64,000 nt of DNA from Leptospira haakeii (lineage in GTDB: Bacteria; Spirochaetota; Leptospiria; Leptospirales; Leptospiraceae): the NCBI RefSeq assembly GCF_002812045.1, contig NZ_NPEG01000004.1, positions 124,001 to 188,000 of the forward strand. Reading direction: 5' to 3'. A program made the translations under genes and the position numbers. Of the stretch, positions 8,338 to 17,964 are shown piece by piece (position 1 is the stretch's first letter; each line of letters opens with the position of its first letter). Below the pieces are notes generated by a model. That model was given only the letters and a program-made list of their open reading frames with translations. It did no database searches and was not told the origin of the DNA.

Positions 8338-8613
8338 TTGAGAAACTACGAGATTACTACAATCACGCGTTCAACCGCGAAGGAAGTAGCTAAAACTGAG
8401 GTCCTAGAGATCTTCAAAAAGCATTCCATCAACGTGACCGCAGAAGAAGAATGGGGTCAAAAGAAACTTTGGCATCCAATCCAACACCAAGACTACGGAA
8501 TATTCACTCACTTCAAAGTGAATGCAGAACAATCCGCCTTAGAAAAGGTAGAGCGTGACTTTGGTCTGAACCAAAATTTACTGCGCTCTATGATCGTCCG
8601 CCTCAATGGCTAA
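8338..8613 (+). CDS. rpsF: 30S ribosomal protein S6
   Basis: A 91-residue S6 protein of the small subunit platform, which binds with S18 to 16S rRNA. The opening R-N-Y-E-I-T-T-I and the central K-K-L-W-H-P-I-Q-H-Q-D-Y-G-I are family features. TTG start with TAGGAG ten bases upstream. First gene of rpsF-ssb-rpsR-rplI-dnaB, a widely conserved order. Its end overlaps ssb by eight bases. Confidence 0.95.
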   Translation: MRNYEITTITRSTAKEVAKTEVLEIFKKHSINVTAEEEWGQKKLWHPIQHQDYGIFTHFKVNAEQSALEKVERDFGLNQNLLRSMIVRLNG

Positions 8614-9046
8614 CGATATCAATCGGGTGACCCTTGTTGGGCGCCTGACCCGTGATCCGGAATTCAAAACCGTGAACGGGACTTCTCTTGTGAATTTTTC
8701 CTTAGCTAACGGTCGCACTTATGTAACCGGCGGAGAGAAAAAAGAGGAAACTCATTTTTTCGACTGCGAGGCTTGGGGAAAAGGCGCGGATATCATCCAG
8801 CAATACTGCAAGAAAGGCAAACAACTCGTGATCGAGGGACGCCTTAAGCAGGACACCTGGGAAACCATGGAAGGCAAGAAGGCCTCCCGCATTCGTATCG
8901 TTGTGGAAAATTTCCAGATGATAGGCGGTGCAAGGGAGAATGGAAGCGGAGAGTACGGCTCTTCCGCTAATAGCGGATCTTCTTCTTATTCATCTGCTCA
9001 AGATGATATGGGAAGTTCTGCAATGGACGACGATATACCTTTTTAA
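8606..9046 (+). CDS. ssb: Single-stranded DNA-binding protein
   Basis: A 146-residue SSB. The OB fold (about 1-108) begins [14 protein letters not shown] and includes the F-F-D-C-E-A-W-G-K strand. A glycine/serine-rich linker leads to the acidic C-terminal tip M-D-D-D-I-P-F that docks SSB onto replication and repair partners. It overlaps rpsF by eight bases and precedes rpsR by 14 bases, so it is expressed with the ribosomal proteins and, downstream, the replicative helicase. Confidence 0.96.
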   Translation: MANDINRVTLVGRLTRDPEFKTVNGTSLVNFSLANGRTYVTGGEKKEETHFFDCEAWGKGADIIQQYCKKGKQLVIEGRLKQDTWETMEGKKASRIRIVVENFQMIGGARENGSGEYGSSANSGSSSYSSAQDDMGSSAMDDDIPF

Positions 9047-9060
9047 CGAGGACAAAACTC

Positions 9061-9375
9061 ATGTCAGATAACGAAGTACAAGAAGAAACAAAGCAGGAAA
9101 TGACTGCTGAGGGCATGCCTTTAGATCAAGATGGAGGCCGCCCCCCTAAAAAACAAAACAAGTATAAGAAGAAAGTTTGCCGTTTTACTGCAGACCCTGA
9201 ACTTGCTAAACAAATTAATTATAAGAACACCGAACTTTTGGAAAGATTTATCACTAACCGTGGTAAGATCATTCCAAGAAGAATTACCGGAACTTCTGCA
9301 AAGTATCAAAGGATTCTTGCTAGAGAAATCCGCAAAGCTCGTAGCATCGGCCTTCTACCGTTCAAAGTAAACTAA
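9061..9375 (+). CDS. rpsR: 30S ribosomal protein S18
   Basis: S18 of the small subunit, partner of S6. The conserved core begins near residue 37 (K-K-V-C-R-F-T) and includes [12 protein letters not shown] and the basic [12 protein letters not shown]. At 104 residues it is longer than the usual 75 because of a polar, acidic N-terminal extension of about 35 residues. A GAGGAC ribosome site precedes the ATG. Confidence 0.95.
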   Translation: MSDNEVQEETKQEMTAEGMPLDQDGGRPPKKQNKYKKKVCRFTADPELAKQINYKNTELLERFITNRGKIIPRRITGTSAKYQRILAREIRKARSIGLLPFKVN

Positions 9376-9385
9376 GGAGAAACTA

Positions 9386-9850
9386 ATGAGAGTAATATTA
9401 CAAAAAGATGTTTCTAACTTAGGAGATGCGGGAGACGTAAAGGAAGTTGCGGACGGTTTCGCTCGTAATTTTCTTTTCCCTCAAAGACTTGCTGTAAGAG
9501 CTTCTGAAGGTAAGACCAAAATGGCTCTTCATCAAAAGAAACTTGCAGATCTTAAAAAAGACAAACGCAAGAAAGATATGGAATCTGTATCTTCTGGATT
9601 AAACGGAAAAGAATTCGAAATTTCCGTTAAAACCGGAGGCGGGGATAAACTTTTTGGAGCGGTAACTCCTGCTGATGTAGCAGCTTTGTTAAAAACCGCA
9701 GGATTCGAAGTAGACAAGCGCAAAATCGAATTCCCAGAGCCTATCCGTAACCTAGGTTCCTTTAAATTAAAAGTGCGTCTTGCAGAAGGTATCCTCCCAA
9801 CTATCACAGTTCATGTGAAGAAAGAGGAAGTCGTTTCTACCGAAGCGTAA
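9386..9850 (+). CDS. rplI: 50S ribosomal protein L9
   Basis: L9 binds 23S rRNA with its N-terminal domain and projects a long helix and C-terminal domain. The signature G-D-A-G-D-V-K-E-V-A-D-G-F-A-R-N-F-L-F-P is at residues 13-32, followed by the lysine-rich connecting helix (about 45-75) and the C-terminal domain (about 80-150). The 154-residue length is typical. AAGGAG precedes the ATG, ten bases after rpsR. Confidence 0.96.
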   Translation: MRVILQKDVSNLGDAGDVKEVADGFARNFLFPQRLAVRASEGKTKMALHQKKLADLKKDKRKKDMESVSSGLNGKEFEISVKTGGGDKLFGAVTPADVAALLKTAGFEVDKRKIEFPEPIRNLGSFKLKVRLAEGILPTITVHVKKEEVVSTEA

Positions 9851-9862
9851 TCCGGAACAAGA

Positions 9863-11185
9863 ATGCAATCCGACTCCTTGTTTGAATTGGAATCCGAGAA
9901 ATCTTTTCTCGGATTTCTGCTTCTTAAAGGAGCGGATAACCTAATCGATATTCCTCTCGTTCCTGAGGATTTTTACCAAGATACAAACAGAAGAATTTAT
10001 AAGGCAATTCTTGACCTTGTGGACAAGAGGACTGCAGTAGATCCGGTCTCCGTCCTAAACTTCTTAAAAGAAAACTCTCTACTCAAAGATCCAGAAAGAG
10101 AATACGAATACATTTATTCTCTCTACAAGGATTCCGTAGTTTCCCATCCACTGGGTTATTATGCGGAAAGGATCAAACGTCTTTCCGAAAGAAGAAAATA
10201 TTCTAAATTATTAATGAACGCTCTGGAGCTGATCCAGAAAGAACCGGGCGAAAACGAATCGGTATTCAATCAGATCGAACAAAGTCTTACAGATGTTTCT
10301 AGATCTGCAGATGTTAAAGGACTTCTTCCTGTTTCTGGGGATAAGGCAGCACTTTCTGAATATATCAAAGATATTATGGAGAGTAGAGGCCAGATCAAGG
10401 GTCTCAGAACTAATTTTACTCAGTTCGATGAGATGACTTCCGGCTTGAAAGAATACGAGATGATGGTTTTGGCTGCAAGACCTGGTAACGGTAAGACCAC
10501 CTTAGCTCTGAATATTGCATCCAATGTAGCGTTGATCCACAATCGACCTGTGGTAATCTTCTCCTTAGAGATGAGTAGAATGGAACTCCTACTTAAACTA
10601 GTATGTTCTTATGCTCAGGTTGAATCGAACAAATTAAAACGTTCTGAAGTTACCAAGTCGGATGCTCCCAAGCTGATTGATGCAATTATTAAGGTAACTT
10701 CTTCCCCAATTTATATAGATGACTCAGGTGCACTGAGCGTGGATGATTTTAAGGGAAGGGTTCGTAAACTTCTGACCAACGAAACTCTTGGGCTTATCAT
10801 TGTGGACTATCTACAGCTCATGAACGATCCCAAAAACAGGGACGGGGGAAGACAACAAGAGGTTTCCTCGATTTCTAGGGCGCTTAAGCAGATGGCTAAA
10901 GAAGCTAGATGTCCTGTTATCGCTCTTTCTCAGATGAACCGTTCCATCGAGCAAAGATCCAAGGACCAAAGACCTCAACTTGCGGACTTAAGAGAGTCTG
11001 GTGCGATCGAGCAGGATGCGGATATTGTTACATTCATCTATCGCGGAGAGAAGGGAAAGGACGAAGAGGAAGATCCTAGGATGAAGGGGATGGCGGAGAT
11101 CATCATCGCCAAAAACAGGTCCGGACCAACCGGTTCTTTTCCACTTGCCTTCCGACCTGAACTTTCCAGATTTGATAACGTGTAG
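9863..11185 (+). CDS. dnaB: Replicative DNA helicase
   Basis: Hexameric 5'-3' helicase that unwinds DNA ahead of the replisome. The N-terminal primase-interaction domain covers about residues 1-110. A linker leads to the RecA-like motor (about 175-440) with Walker [11 protein letters not shown] near 207-216, Walker [11 protein letters not shown] near 310, and [12 protein letters not shown]. Length is normal. The gene follows rplI by 12 bases, as in many bacteria. I see no intein. Confidence 0.95.
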   Translation: MQSDSLFELESEKSFLGFLLLKGADNLIDIPLVPEDFYQDTNRRIYKAILDLVDKRTAVDPVSVLNFLKENSLLKDPEREYEYIYSLYKDSVVSHPLGYYAERIKRLSERRKYSKLLMNALELIQKEPGENESVFNQIEQSLTDVSRSADVKGLLPVSGDKAALSEYIKDIMESRGQIKGLRTNFTQFDEMTSGLKEYEMMVLAARPGNGKTTLALNIASNVALIHNRPVVIFSLEMSRMELLLKLVCSYAQVESNKLKRSEVTKSDAPKLIDAIIKVTSSPIYIDDSGALSVDDFKGRVRKLLTNETLGLIIVDYLQLMNDPKNRDGGRQQEVSSISRALKQMAKEARCPVIALSQMNRSIEQRSKDQRPQLADLRESGAIEQDADIVTFIYRGEKGKDEEEDPRMKGMAEIIIAKNRSGPTGSFPLAFRPELSRFDNV

Positions 11186-11246
11186 ATTCGGAAAGACCGA
11201 ATTTAGAACGAATATCCCTTTCCGGTGTTAACCGAACAAAGGGATA
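11186..11246 (+). promoter_or_regulatory. Two tandem hairpins between dnaB and aspS
   Basis: ATTCGG-AAAGA-CCGAAT (11186-11202) begins next to the dnaB stop codon. A second, stronger structure follows: TATCCCTTT (11213-11221) pairs perfectly with AAAGGGATA (11238-11246), with an inner CGGT/ACCG helix nested inside. Neither is followed by a T-run, so they are not classical terminators. They may stabilise the dnaB mRNA end or act in the aspS leader. Confidence 0.5.
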
Positions 11247-11280
11247 CGCACTCATAGAATATAATAAGGAACTGGATTCT

Positions 11281-13086
11281 TTGGAAGATTGGATTTTAGA
11301 AGGTTATAGATCAAGAGCCTGGGCGGGAGAAGTAACTGACGCCCAAGAAGGAAAAACTCTCACTTTATTCGGTTGGTCTTTCCGATTCCGGGACCAAGGC
11401 GGGGTCATCTTTGTGGATCTCCGCGATAGAACGGGGATCCTACAAGTTGTATTACGTAAAGAAATCCTGGGTGAGAACTTTGCTTCTGCGGAAAAGATCC
11501 GCTCCGAGTATGTGATCGCAGTCCAAGGTAAACTTAAAAAAAGGGATGCGGAAAGTATCAATCCCAAAATGAAAACCGGGACGATTGAACTTGTTGTAGA
11601 CCAACTCATTATCCTGAACTCGGCAAAAACTCCTCCATTCTCCTTAGATGAGTTCGAAGAGATTTCTGAAGAAAACAGACTCAAATACAGATACTTGGAT
11701 TTCAGAAGAGACGAACTCAAAAACAGAATGATAAAACGTCATGAGTTTGTATTCGCAATTCGTAATTATCTAAACTCCCGCAAATTCGTAGAGATTGAAA
11801 CTCCAATCCTGAACAAGTCCACTCCCGAAGGAGCACGTGACTTTTTGGTTCCTTCTCGCCTTAACCCGAATTCATTCTACGCTCTTCCTCAATCTCCTCA
11901 GATCTTTAAACAGATCCTGATGGTTGGAGGAATGGAGAGATATTTTCAGATCGTAAAATGTTTCAGAGATGAGGACCTAAGAGCTGATAGACAACCTGAG
12001 TTCACTCAGTTGGATATGGAATTCTCCTTTGTTTCCCAAGAAGAGATCCTCTCAGAGATCGAAGGTCTATTTTCCAAAATTATGAAGGATGTGTTCTCTC
12101 TGGATTTTAAGGGTCCATTCTCTAGAATGCCTTATAAACAAGCCATGGAAGAATACGGTTCCGATAAACCGGATCTTCGTTTTGGAATGAAACTTGTAGA
12201 TGTTTCTGAAATCGTAAAAGATTCAGATTTCCAAGTCTTTGCTGGTGCTGTCGCAAATGGCGGAGTAGTAAAAGCAGTCTGTGTTCCTGGTGGTTCTGTA
12301 ATTTCCAGAAAAGAGATAGAAGATCTGACTGCTTGGTTGAACAGAGATTATAAAGCGAAAGGCCTTGCTTACATGAAACATGGGGCAGAAGGTTTAGAAT
12401 CTACTATTACAAAACGATTCACTCCGGAAGCTCTTTCAAAAATTGCAAGTATAGTCGGCTCAAAAGAAGGAGATATGGTCTTTTTCGGAGCGGACGAAAG
12501 AGAAATCGTAAATCATTCTCTAGGCGCTCTACGACTGAAACTTTCGGAAAGATTTGACAAACCTGCGGAAGGAAGCTTTCATATTTCCTGGATCGTGGAC
12601 TTTCCGATGTTCGAGTGGAACAAGGACAGCAAACGCTGGGATTCCTTACACCACCCGTTCACTTCTCCTGGAGATTCCAGTTTGGAAATTTTTTCTTCCG
12701 AAGAAAGGCTCCAAAAAGAAGCGGGAAATGCACTCGCAAAAGCCTATGATCTGGTGCTGAATGGTGTGGAGATCGGTGGAGGTTCCATTCGTATCCATTC
12801 CAAGGATGTGCAGACTCGAGTCTTCTCCACTTTGGGGATCGGACCTGAGGAAGCTAAAGAGAAATTCGGCTTCTTATTGGAGGCCTTGGAATATGGGGCA
12901 CCTCCTCATGGAGGGATCGCATTTGGTATTGATAGGATCATGATGCTGTTGACTGGCGGAAAATCCATCAGAGATGTGATCGCATTCCCTAAAACACAGA
13001 AGGGTGTTTGTTTGATGAGCGAATGTCCGTCTGAAGTGGAAGAGAAACAGCTCCAAGAATTGAAGCTTAGGTTGATAAAGGTTTAA
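11281..13086 (+). CDS. aspS: Aspartyl-tRNA synthetase, bacterial type
   Basis: Class IIb synthetase charging tRNA-Asp (or tRNA-Asx). The N-terminal anticodon-binding OB fold (about 15-115) is followed by the catalytic core with motif 2 [15 protein letters not shown] near 237-251. The roughly 100-residue bacterial GAD-type insertion lies at about 300-420, and motif 3 is G-I-A-F-G-I-D-R-I near 545. At 601 residues it has the bacterial length. TTG start with an AAGGA ribosome site. No neighbouring gatCAB indicates whether it is discriminating. Confidence 0.95.
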   Translation: MEDWILEGYRSRAWAGEVTDAQEGKTLTLFGWSFRFRDQGGVIFVDLRDRTGILQVVLRKEILGENFASAEKIRSEYVIAVQGKLKKRDAESINPKMKTGTIELVVDQLIILNSAKTPPFSLDEFEEISEENRLKYRYLDFRRDELKNRMIKRHEFVFAIRNYLNSRKFVEIETPILNKSTPEGARDFLVPSRLNPNSFYALPQSPQIFKQILMVGGMERYFQIVKCFRDEDLRADRQPEFTQLDMEFSFVSQEEILSEIEGLFSKIMKDVFSLDFKGPFSRMPYKQAMEEYGSDKPDLRFGMKLVDVSEIVKDSDFQVFAGAVANGGVVKAVCVPGGSVISRKEIEDLTAWLNRDYKAKGLAYMKHGAEGLESTITKRFTPEALSKIASIVGSKEGDMVFFGADEREIVNHSLGALRLKLSERFDKPAEGSFHISWIVDFPMFEWNKDSKRWDSLHHPFTSPGDSSLEIFSSEERLQKEAGNALAKAYDLVLNGVEIGGGSIRIHSKDVQTRVFSTLGIGPEEAKEKFGFLLEALEYGAPPHGGIAFGIDRIMMLLTGGKSIRDVIAFPKTQKGVCLMSECPSEVEEKQLQELKLRLIKV

Positions 13087-13090
13087 TCGT

Positions 13091-14059
13091 ATCAGGAAAG
13101 AACAATTTACTTTCGAAAACCAAGACCTGTATCGTAAGATCTGCGGGATCAACGATACAGGTGTCAGAAATTTGGAAAAACAATTGGAGATCGATCTAAT
13201 CCCAAGAGGGAACGGTTTCCAGGTAGAAGGAATTCCTACAAAGGTAGAGTTTGCCTTAGATTTTTTCAGATTATTGGAAACAAATTATCGGGACAGACCG
13301 GACCGTGATTTTACGGATTCCTTTGATTTCGGTTATCTTCTCAAACAAGCCACTCGGGAAAAGAAGAAGGAAGAGCGTAAGTCGGATGACGAACCCTTCA
13401 AACCTAACGAAAAAATTCTCACTACATACAAGGGCAAACATCTTTATTCCAGGACTAAAAACCAGGAAAAGTATATTCAATCTTTCTTAAATAATCTGAT
13501 CACATTCGGGATCGGTCCTGCCGGAACTGGAAAAACATTCTTATCAGTCGCAATGGCTTGTAGATTTTTACAGAATGGGATCGTGGATAAGATCGTTCTC
13601 ACAAGACCTGCTGTAGAAGCCGGGGAGAATCTTGGATTTTTACCCGGAGATCTGAATCAAAAAGTGGATCCATATCTTCGCCCGGTTTACGACGCTTTAA
13701 ACGAATGTATCGGCTTTGAAAAAACCCAAGAATATATAGCACTTACTAAAATTGAGATTGCACCTGTCGCTTTTATGAGAGGTCGGACTCTTTCCAAAAG
13801 TTTTATTATTTTGGACGAGGCCCAAAACTGTACTCTTGCTCAGCTTAAAATGATTATGACCCGTTTGGGCCGAAATTCCAGGATGTGTATCTCCGGGGAC
13901 GTGACCCAAATCGACTTAGAACATGGTAGATCAGGTTTCGATCGTGTGGTAAACTTGTTCAGACAAACCGAAGGAATTGGTCAGGTATTTTTCGGAAAAG
14001 AAGATATCACCCGACATCCTTTGGTTGAAACCATCGTGAGGAAGTTCGAGGAATTGTAA
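13091..14059 (+). CDS. phoH: PhoH-family ATPase (PhoH/YbeZ-like)
   Basis: A cytosolic RNA-linked P-loop ATPase usually found beside ybeY. The ATPase core has G-P-A-G-T-G-K-T-F near 113-121 counted from the TTG at 13172, and a Walker B I-I-L-D-E-A-Q-N near 208. The only ATG/GTG/TTG start is that TTG. However, the family's N-terminal segment ([17 protein letters not shown] then R-N-L-E) is encoded in frame upstream, back to a TAA at 13076-13078. I extend the call to an ATC at 13091 that has AAAGG nine bases upstream. This start is uncertain, while the body of the gene is secure. It overlaps the next gene by one base. Confidence 0.85.
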   Translation: MRKEQFTFENQDLYRKICGINDTGVRNLEKQLEIDLIPRGNGFQVEGIPTKVEFALDFFRLLETNYRDRPDRDFTDSFDFGYLLKQATREKKKEERKSDDEPFKPNEKILTTYKGKHLYSRTKNQEKYIQSFLNNLITFGIGPAGTGKTFLSVAMACRFLQNGIVDKIVLTRPAVEAGENLGFLPGDLNQKVDPYLRPVYDALNECIGFEKTQEYIALTKIEIAPVAFMRGRTLSKSFIILDEAQNCTLAQLKMIMTRLGRNSRMCISGDVTQIDLEHGRSGFDRVVNLFRQTEGIGQVFFGKEDITRHPLVETIVRKFEEL

Positions 14060-16467
14060 TGTTTCCTTTGGGATCACTTTTAGAAAGAGGGATGGCTTGG
14101 ATCACGGATACCTTGACCAAGATCCGTCCGATTTCTTTCGTGAGAAAATTCCAGGTAATCCTTACGGCGATTACATTGATCATCGTGACTTGGATGCTTG
14201 CGATCCCATTTTTCGGTCAGGATAAAATTAATCTTTCTCAAGACGGTCCTTATTCGGAAGGCAAAAATGCTTTGGATAAAGTTGTCTCCACCAAAGATAT
14301 CGTTTACGAAGACGAAGAAAAGACCAAGGCCAAAAAATTTAAGGCCTTTCAATCTGCCCCGAATTTTTTTGATAGAGATTATAGAGTTCTAATAGATGTG
14401 ATCCGTCCTGCTATCCAAGAGGATATGGAGAAGTATAGGGAACCGAAACCAACCGGAGAAGTAAAAACTTCTGCAGAATTGTTGGCAGCCGTTCCAAGAT
14501 GGAAAAATAGATCCAAGGAAGAGCTGGAACTCCTACTTAAGACTCCTGGCAAGTCCAGGGTTAGGGACTTGGTCCAACAATATAGTAATTTAGTTTTTTC
14601 TAATTTTTGTATTTTGAGAGATCAGCCCGGAGATTATTCTGCGATCCGATCCGCGGAAGCAAGAGTCCGTAATTCCGGTGCTAGCGGAAATAAGGAACAG
14701 ATCTCTTCCGTAGAGGGGGCACTTGTGATCCCTCGTATGTATCTATATAGGGATAGTGCTACTATAGATACTTTAAATCGTTTGGCTGCGGAGAAGTTAC
14801 AGGCCACAGATCCTCAGCTTCTTTCTGTGATCCAAAAACTTGCTCTGACTTATGTGTATTCCAATCCGGCTTGTACATACAATGCGGAAGAAACCAAAAA
14901 TCAAAAACAAGCCGTCATGGATAGGACTGAACCTGTTAGTAGCAGGATCAATGCGGGAGAAACTATTGTAAAAGCGGGAGAGATTATTACTCCTGATATT
15001 TACCAGAAATTGCTAATAGTAAATAGATATGCCACTCGTGCAAATATTGCATCCATCATATCTATTCTTCTGATCCAATCCATTTTTGTAATTATAGTTT
15101 ATGCGTTCTTGAAGAAGTATAATCCGAAACGTTTGAATGACGTATCGAGTAACGTGATCGTATTCACATTGATCTGGTCCTTGGTGTTATGGGCTTACTT
15201 GGCATCTAAGGCATTCTTCAGTTTTGAGAATAGTTATGATTCCGTATTTTACTTCGCCCTTGTGATCCCGACCGGAATGGTTTGTCTGATCTTGTCCATG
15301 ATCTATGACGAACAATTATCGATCGCGATTGGGTTTTTCTTATCCTTCTTCGTATTTGCAGCTTCTAGATATAATCCTACTTCTTTCATACTTGCTTTTG
15401 TGATGACCGTTGTCGCGGCAACATATGGAAGAAAAATGAGAAAGAGGATCGATTTTATCAAGGCAGGCTTCTATATGGCCTTGGTCCAGATGCTGATCTC
15501 TTCTTCCGGATATTTATTCGATTCCAGGAATTATTGGGTGGCGGTCCCGTCCGGTTCTCATTTGAGAGACCTTTGGGAATCGAATATATTCAGATTATAT
15601 TTATTATGTTTAGTGAATGGATTCGTCTGTTCCACTTTGACTCAGCTGCTTCTTCCTATCTATGAGTACGTATTTAATATACCTACTAGATTTAAGTTGT
15701 TGGAACTTGCAGATACCGGCCACCCATTGCTGCAGGATTTGCTAACAAAGGCACCTTCTACTTATACACATACATTTTTGGTGGCCGCTATGTCAGAAAG
15801 AGCGGCCCAAAATCTGGAATTGGATTGGCTTTTGACTAGAGTAGGTGTGTATTTCCACGATATCGGTAAGATCCCGAATGCAGGATTTTTCGTAGAGAAC
15901 CAGCACTTGATCCCTAAAAAGGAAAACATCGATAAAAATAATCCTGCAAAAGCCGCTAAGATCGTAATCGATCATGTCTTGGACGGAATAGAGATGGCGA
16001 AGAAGGCGAGGCTTCCTAGAGAAGTGATCGATTTTATTCCGGAACATCATGGAACTTCTACCATGGCGTTTTTCTATCATAAGGCACTTGCTGAACTTTC
16101 TCCTTCTCAAAAGAAAAAGCTGAAAAAAGCAGACTTTCAATATCCTGGCCCTAAACCTCAGAGAAAAGAAACTGCGATCGTGATGATTGCGGATAGTTTG
16201 GAAGCTGCTAGTAGATCTTTGGAAGAAGTAACTCCGGAAGCTTTGGATGCACTCATCACAAAGATCGTGAACGGAAAATTAGCAGAGAACCAATTAGATG
16301 AATGTGGTCTTACCTTGGGAGATCTGGAGGTAGTAAAATATTCTTTCAAAGAGGTTCTTCTTTCTAGTCTTCACTCTAGACCTAAATATCCTAAACCTGA
16401 GGATACAAAAGCTTTAGAGGAGAAGAACAAAAATATTTTGGGGAAACACGCCCCTAAGAGTCATTGA
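14059..16467 (+). CDS. 7TMR-HDED / HD-domain membrane phosphohydrolase (PgpH-like)
   Basis: An 802-residue membrane protein. One N-terminal helix (about 30-50), a large extracytoplasmic 7TMR-HDED domain (about 55-310) and seven helices (about 320-540) lead to a cytoplasmic HD domain with the metal-binding [10 protein letters not shown] near 597. PgpH enzymes of this architecture hydrolyse cyclic di-AMP. It sits between phoH and ybeY as in Firmicutes. ATG overlaps the phoH stop (TAATG), implying coupled translation. Substrate is inferred from family, not shown here. Confidence 0.88.
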   Translation: MFPLGSLLERGMAWITDTLTKIRPISFVRKFQVILTAITLIIVTWMLAIPFFGQDKINLSQDGPYSEGKNALDKVVSTKDIVYEDEEKTKAKKFKAFQSAPNFFDRDYRVLIDVIRPAIQEDMEKYREPKPTGEVKTSAELLAAVPRWKNRSKEELELLLKTPGKSRVRDLVQQYSNLVFSNFCILRDQPGDYSAIRSAEARVRNSGASGNKEQISSVEGALVIPRMYLYRDSATIDTLNRLAAEKLQATDPQLLSVIQKLALTYVYSNPACTYNAEETKNQKQAVMDRTEPVSSRINAGETIVKAGEIITPDIYQKLLIVNRYATRANIASIISILLIQSIFVIIVYAFLKKYNPKRLNDVSSNVIVFTLIWSLVLWAYLASKAFFSFENSYDSVFYFALVIPTGMVCLILSMIYDEQLSIAIGFFLSFFVFAASRYNPTSFILAFVMTVVAATYGRKMRKRIDFIKAGFYMALVQMLISSSGYLFDSRNYWVAVPSGSHLRDLWESNIFRLYLLCLVNGFVCSTLTQLLLPIYEYVFNIPTRFKLLELADTGHPLLQDLLTKAPSTYTHTFLVAAMSERAAQNLELDWLLTRVGVYFHDIGKIPNAGFFVENQHLIPKKENIDKNNPAKAAKIVIDHVLDGIEMAKKARLPREVIDFIPEHHGTSTMAFFYHKALAELSPSQKKKLKKADFQYPGPKPQRKETAIVMIADSLEAASRSLEEVTPEALDALITKIVNGKLAENQLDECGLTLGDLEVVKYSFKEVLLSSLHSRPKYPKPEDTKALEEKNKNILGKHAPKSH

Positions 16468-16468
16468 A

Positions 16469-16951
16469 TTGTTTGAGTTCTCTTCGGATTTCGATCCGAA
16501 TTCTCTTCCTTCTTGGCTTTCCGAATCTTCTCTGGGATCTCGGTGGAAAATTTTAAGTACATTCTCTTTTCCTAATGTAAATACTCATTTGTCTTTGGTT
16601 TTAACTGATGACGAATCCATTCAGGAATTGAATCGAGTTAGAAGAGGAAAAGATTATGCGACCGATGTTCTTTCCTTTCCTTTAAGTTTTGATTTGATCC
16701 CTTGGGAACTTCCCCCTAACAAAAAAGAAAACTTCGGACCTATCCTGAGTTTAGGAGAAATTGTGATCTCTTGGGATACATGTAAGGCCCAAGCAAAGAG
16801 TATAGGCCATAGCGAAGAAGACGAATTTTTCAGATTATTCGTGCATGGTTTTTTACATTTAATCGGTTACGATCATGAACGAGGAGAAGAAGACGAGGCT
16901 CTAATGAAGGAGAAGGAGGATCTATGTCTGGATCTGGTCCTGGGGCCTTAA
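16469..16951 (+). CDS. ybeY: Endoribonuclease YbeY (rRNA maturation factor)
   Basis: Metal-dependent RNase acting in 16S rRNA 3' end maturation and ribosome quality control. The zinc triad is clear in H-G-F-L-H-L-I-G-Y-D-H (HxxxHxxxxxH, near residues 130-140), and the upstream Y-A-T-D-V-L-S-F-P-L segment is typical. The 160-residue length is normal. TTG start directly after the upstream stop. The 3' end overlaps recO by 28 bases. Confidence 0.94.
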   Translation: MFEFSSDFDPNSLPSWLSESSLGSRWKILSTFSFPNVNTHLSLVLTDDESIQELNRVRRGKDYATDVLSFPLSFDLIPWELPPNKKENFGPILSLGEIVISWDTCKAQAKSIGHSEEDEFFRLFVHGFLHLIGYDHERGEEDEALMKEKEDLCLDLVLGP

Positions 16952-17697
16952 AAAAAACCACTGGAATCGTGATGGAAAGCCGCATCCTTCCGGAAGGTGA
17001 TGCATTTTTACGACTTCTGCCGGAAGAAGGAGAAGTGGGAAGTTTTCGGGTTAAGGGGATCAAAAAAAGTAAAACAAGACCTATCGCAGCAGTGGAACCC
17101 GGATCTCTTACTGTATTAGATTATTATTATACCCAAGGAAGAGAAACGTTTAACGTAAAAGAGATCGGGTTAATCAGAAGATTCGACAAGGCGAAGACCG
17201 GATATTCAGGAACAGTTTTAGTCTCCTATTTGGTGGAACTTGTTTCTTCGTTTTTGACGGAAGGTGGTTCTCATCCGATGGAATATAAACTTCTTCTGGG
17301 TGCTTTAAAGGAATTGGATGAAGACGGTTACAAACCGGTATTTTTACCTTTTTTCAAACTGAAGTTATTATATGTGGGTGGATTTTTATCCAAGGAAATG
17401 GAATGCGCAAGCTGTGGAAAAAATCTTTCAGAGATCCAAGCCTGTAGTTTGGATGAAACTCATTTCGAAATAGTCTGTGGGGATTGTGGAAATCCTAAAC
17501 CGGACAAGTATGGACTCGTATTATTTGTCCAAGATTGCCTTGCATTGAGATACAGGGACCTGAAAGACAAAAAGATTTCCCTTGAACTCCTGAAGGAGGC
17601 GGATAGCTTAAGCAACCGGGCCTTAAAACCTCTTCTAGGAAAAAGACTCAAATCGGAACCTATGTTGTACGAATCCTTAGGGGAAAATCTTGGATAA
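16924..17697 (+). CDS. recO: DNA repair protein RecO
   Basis: RecO helps load RecA onto SSB-coated single-stranded DNA in the RecFOR pathway. The N-terminal OB fold (about 8-85) opens with K-K-T-T-G-I-V-M-E-S-R-I-L-P-E-G-D-A. A helical domain follows, with a zinc finger made of C-A-S-C (about 161-164) and C-G-D-C (about 184-187). The 257 residues are typical. It begins inside ybeY, with GGAGAAGGAGG upstream serving as ribosome site. Confidence 0.9.
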   Translation: MSGSGPGALKKTTGIVMESRILPEGDAFLRLLPEEGEVGSFRVKGIKKSKTRPIAAVEPGSLTVLDYYYTQGRETFNVKEIGLIRRFDKAKTGYSGTVLVSYLVELVSSFLTEGGSHPMEYKLLLGALKELDEDGYKPVFLPFFKLKLLYVGGFLSKEMECASCGKNLSEIQACSLDETHFEIVCGDCGNPKPDKYGLVLFVQDCLALRYRDLKDKKISLELLKEADSLSNRALKPLLGKRLKSEPMLYESLGENLG

Positions 17698-17944
17698 ACT
17701 TTTTAAAACAGCATTTTTATTTATCTACACTGTAGGTCTGATTTTCTTGATCATTCTTCAAGAAAGATGGGGTAAGAAGGACATTCCACCTCGCCCCGTA
17801 ATAATTGAGTCCTCCAGATGCCAATATCTTGAATGTATCCTGAGGGAGAAAAATCTGGTCCTTGGGGCCCTGGATAAAAGTTGGAAACTGATCGGAAACA
17901 AACGTCTGTTTCCGGATTGGGATGATAACTCCCTTAAAAAATAG
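17690..17944 (+). CDS. Small single-pass membrane protein, unknown function
   Basis: An 84-residue protein with one hydrophobic helix near the N-terminus (about 7-26), then a basic, soluble tail containing two cysteines (C-Q-Y-L-E-C). It starts at a TTG overlapping the end of recO by eight bases and ends 20 bases before argS, so it lies inside a tightly packed operon, which is the main reason to believe it is real. I do not recognise the family. Confidence 0.6.
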   Translation: MDKLFKTAFLFIYTVGLIFLIILQERWGKKDIPPRPVIIESSRCQYLECILREKNLVLGALDKSWKLIGNKRLFPDWDDNSLKK

Positions 17945-17964
17945 GAACTACTACAAAATTCAGA

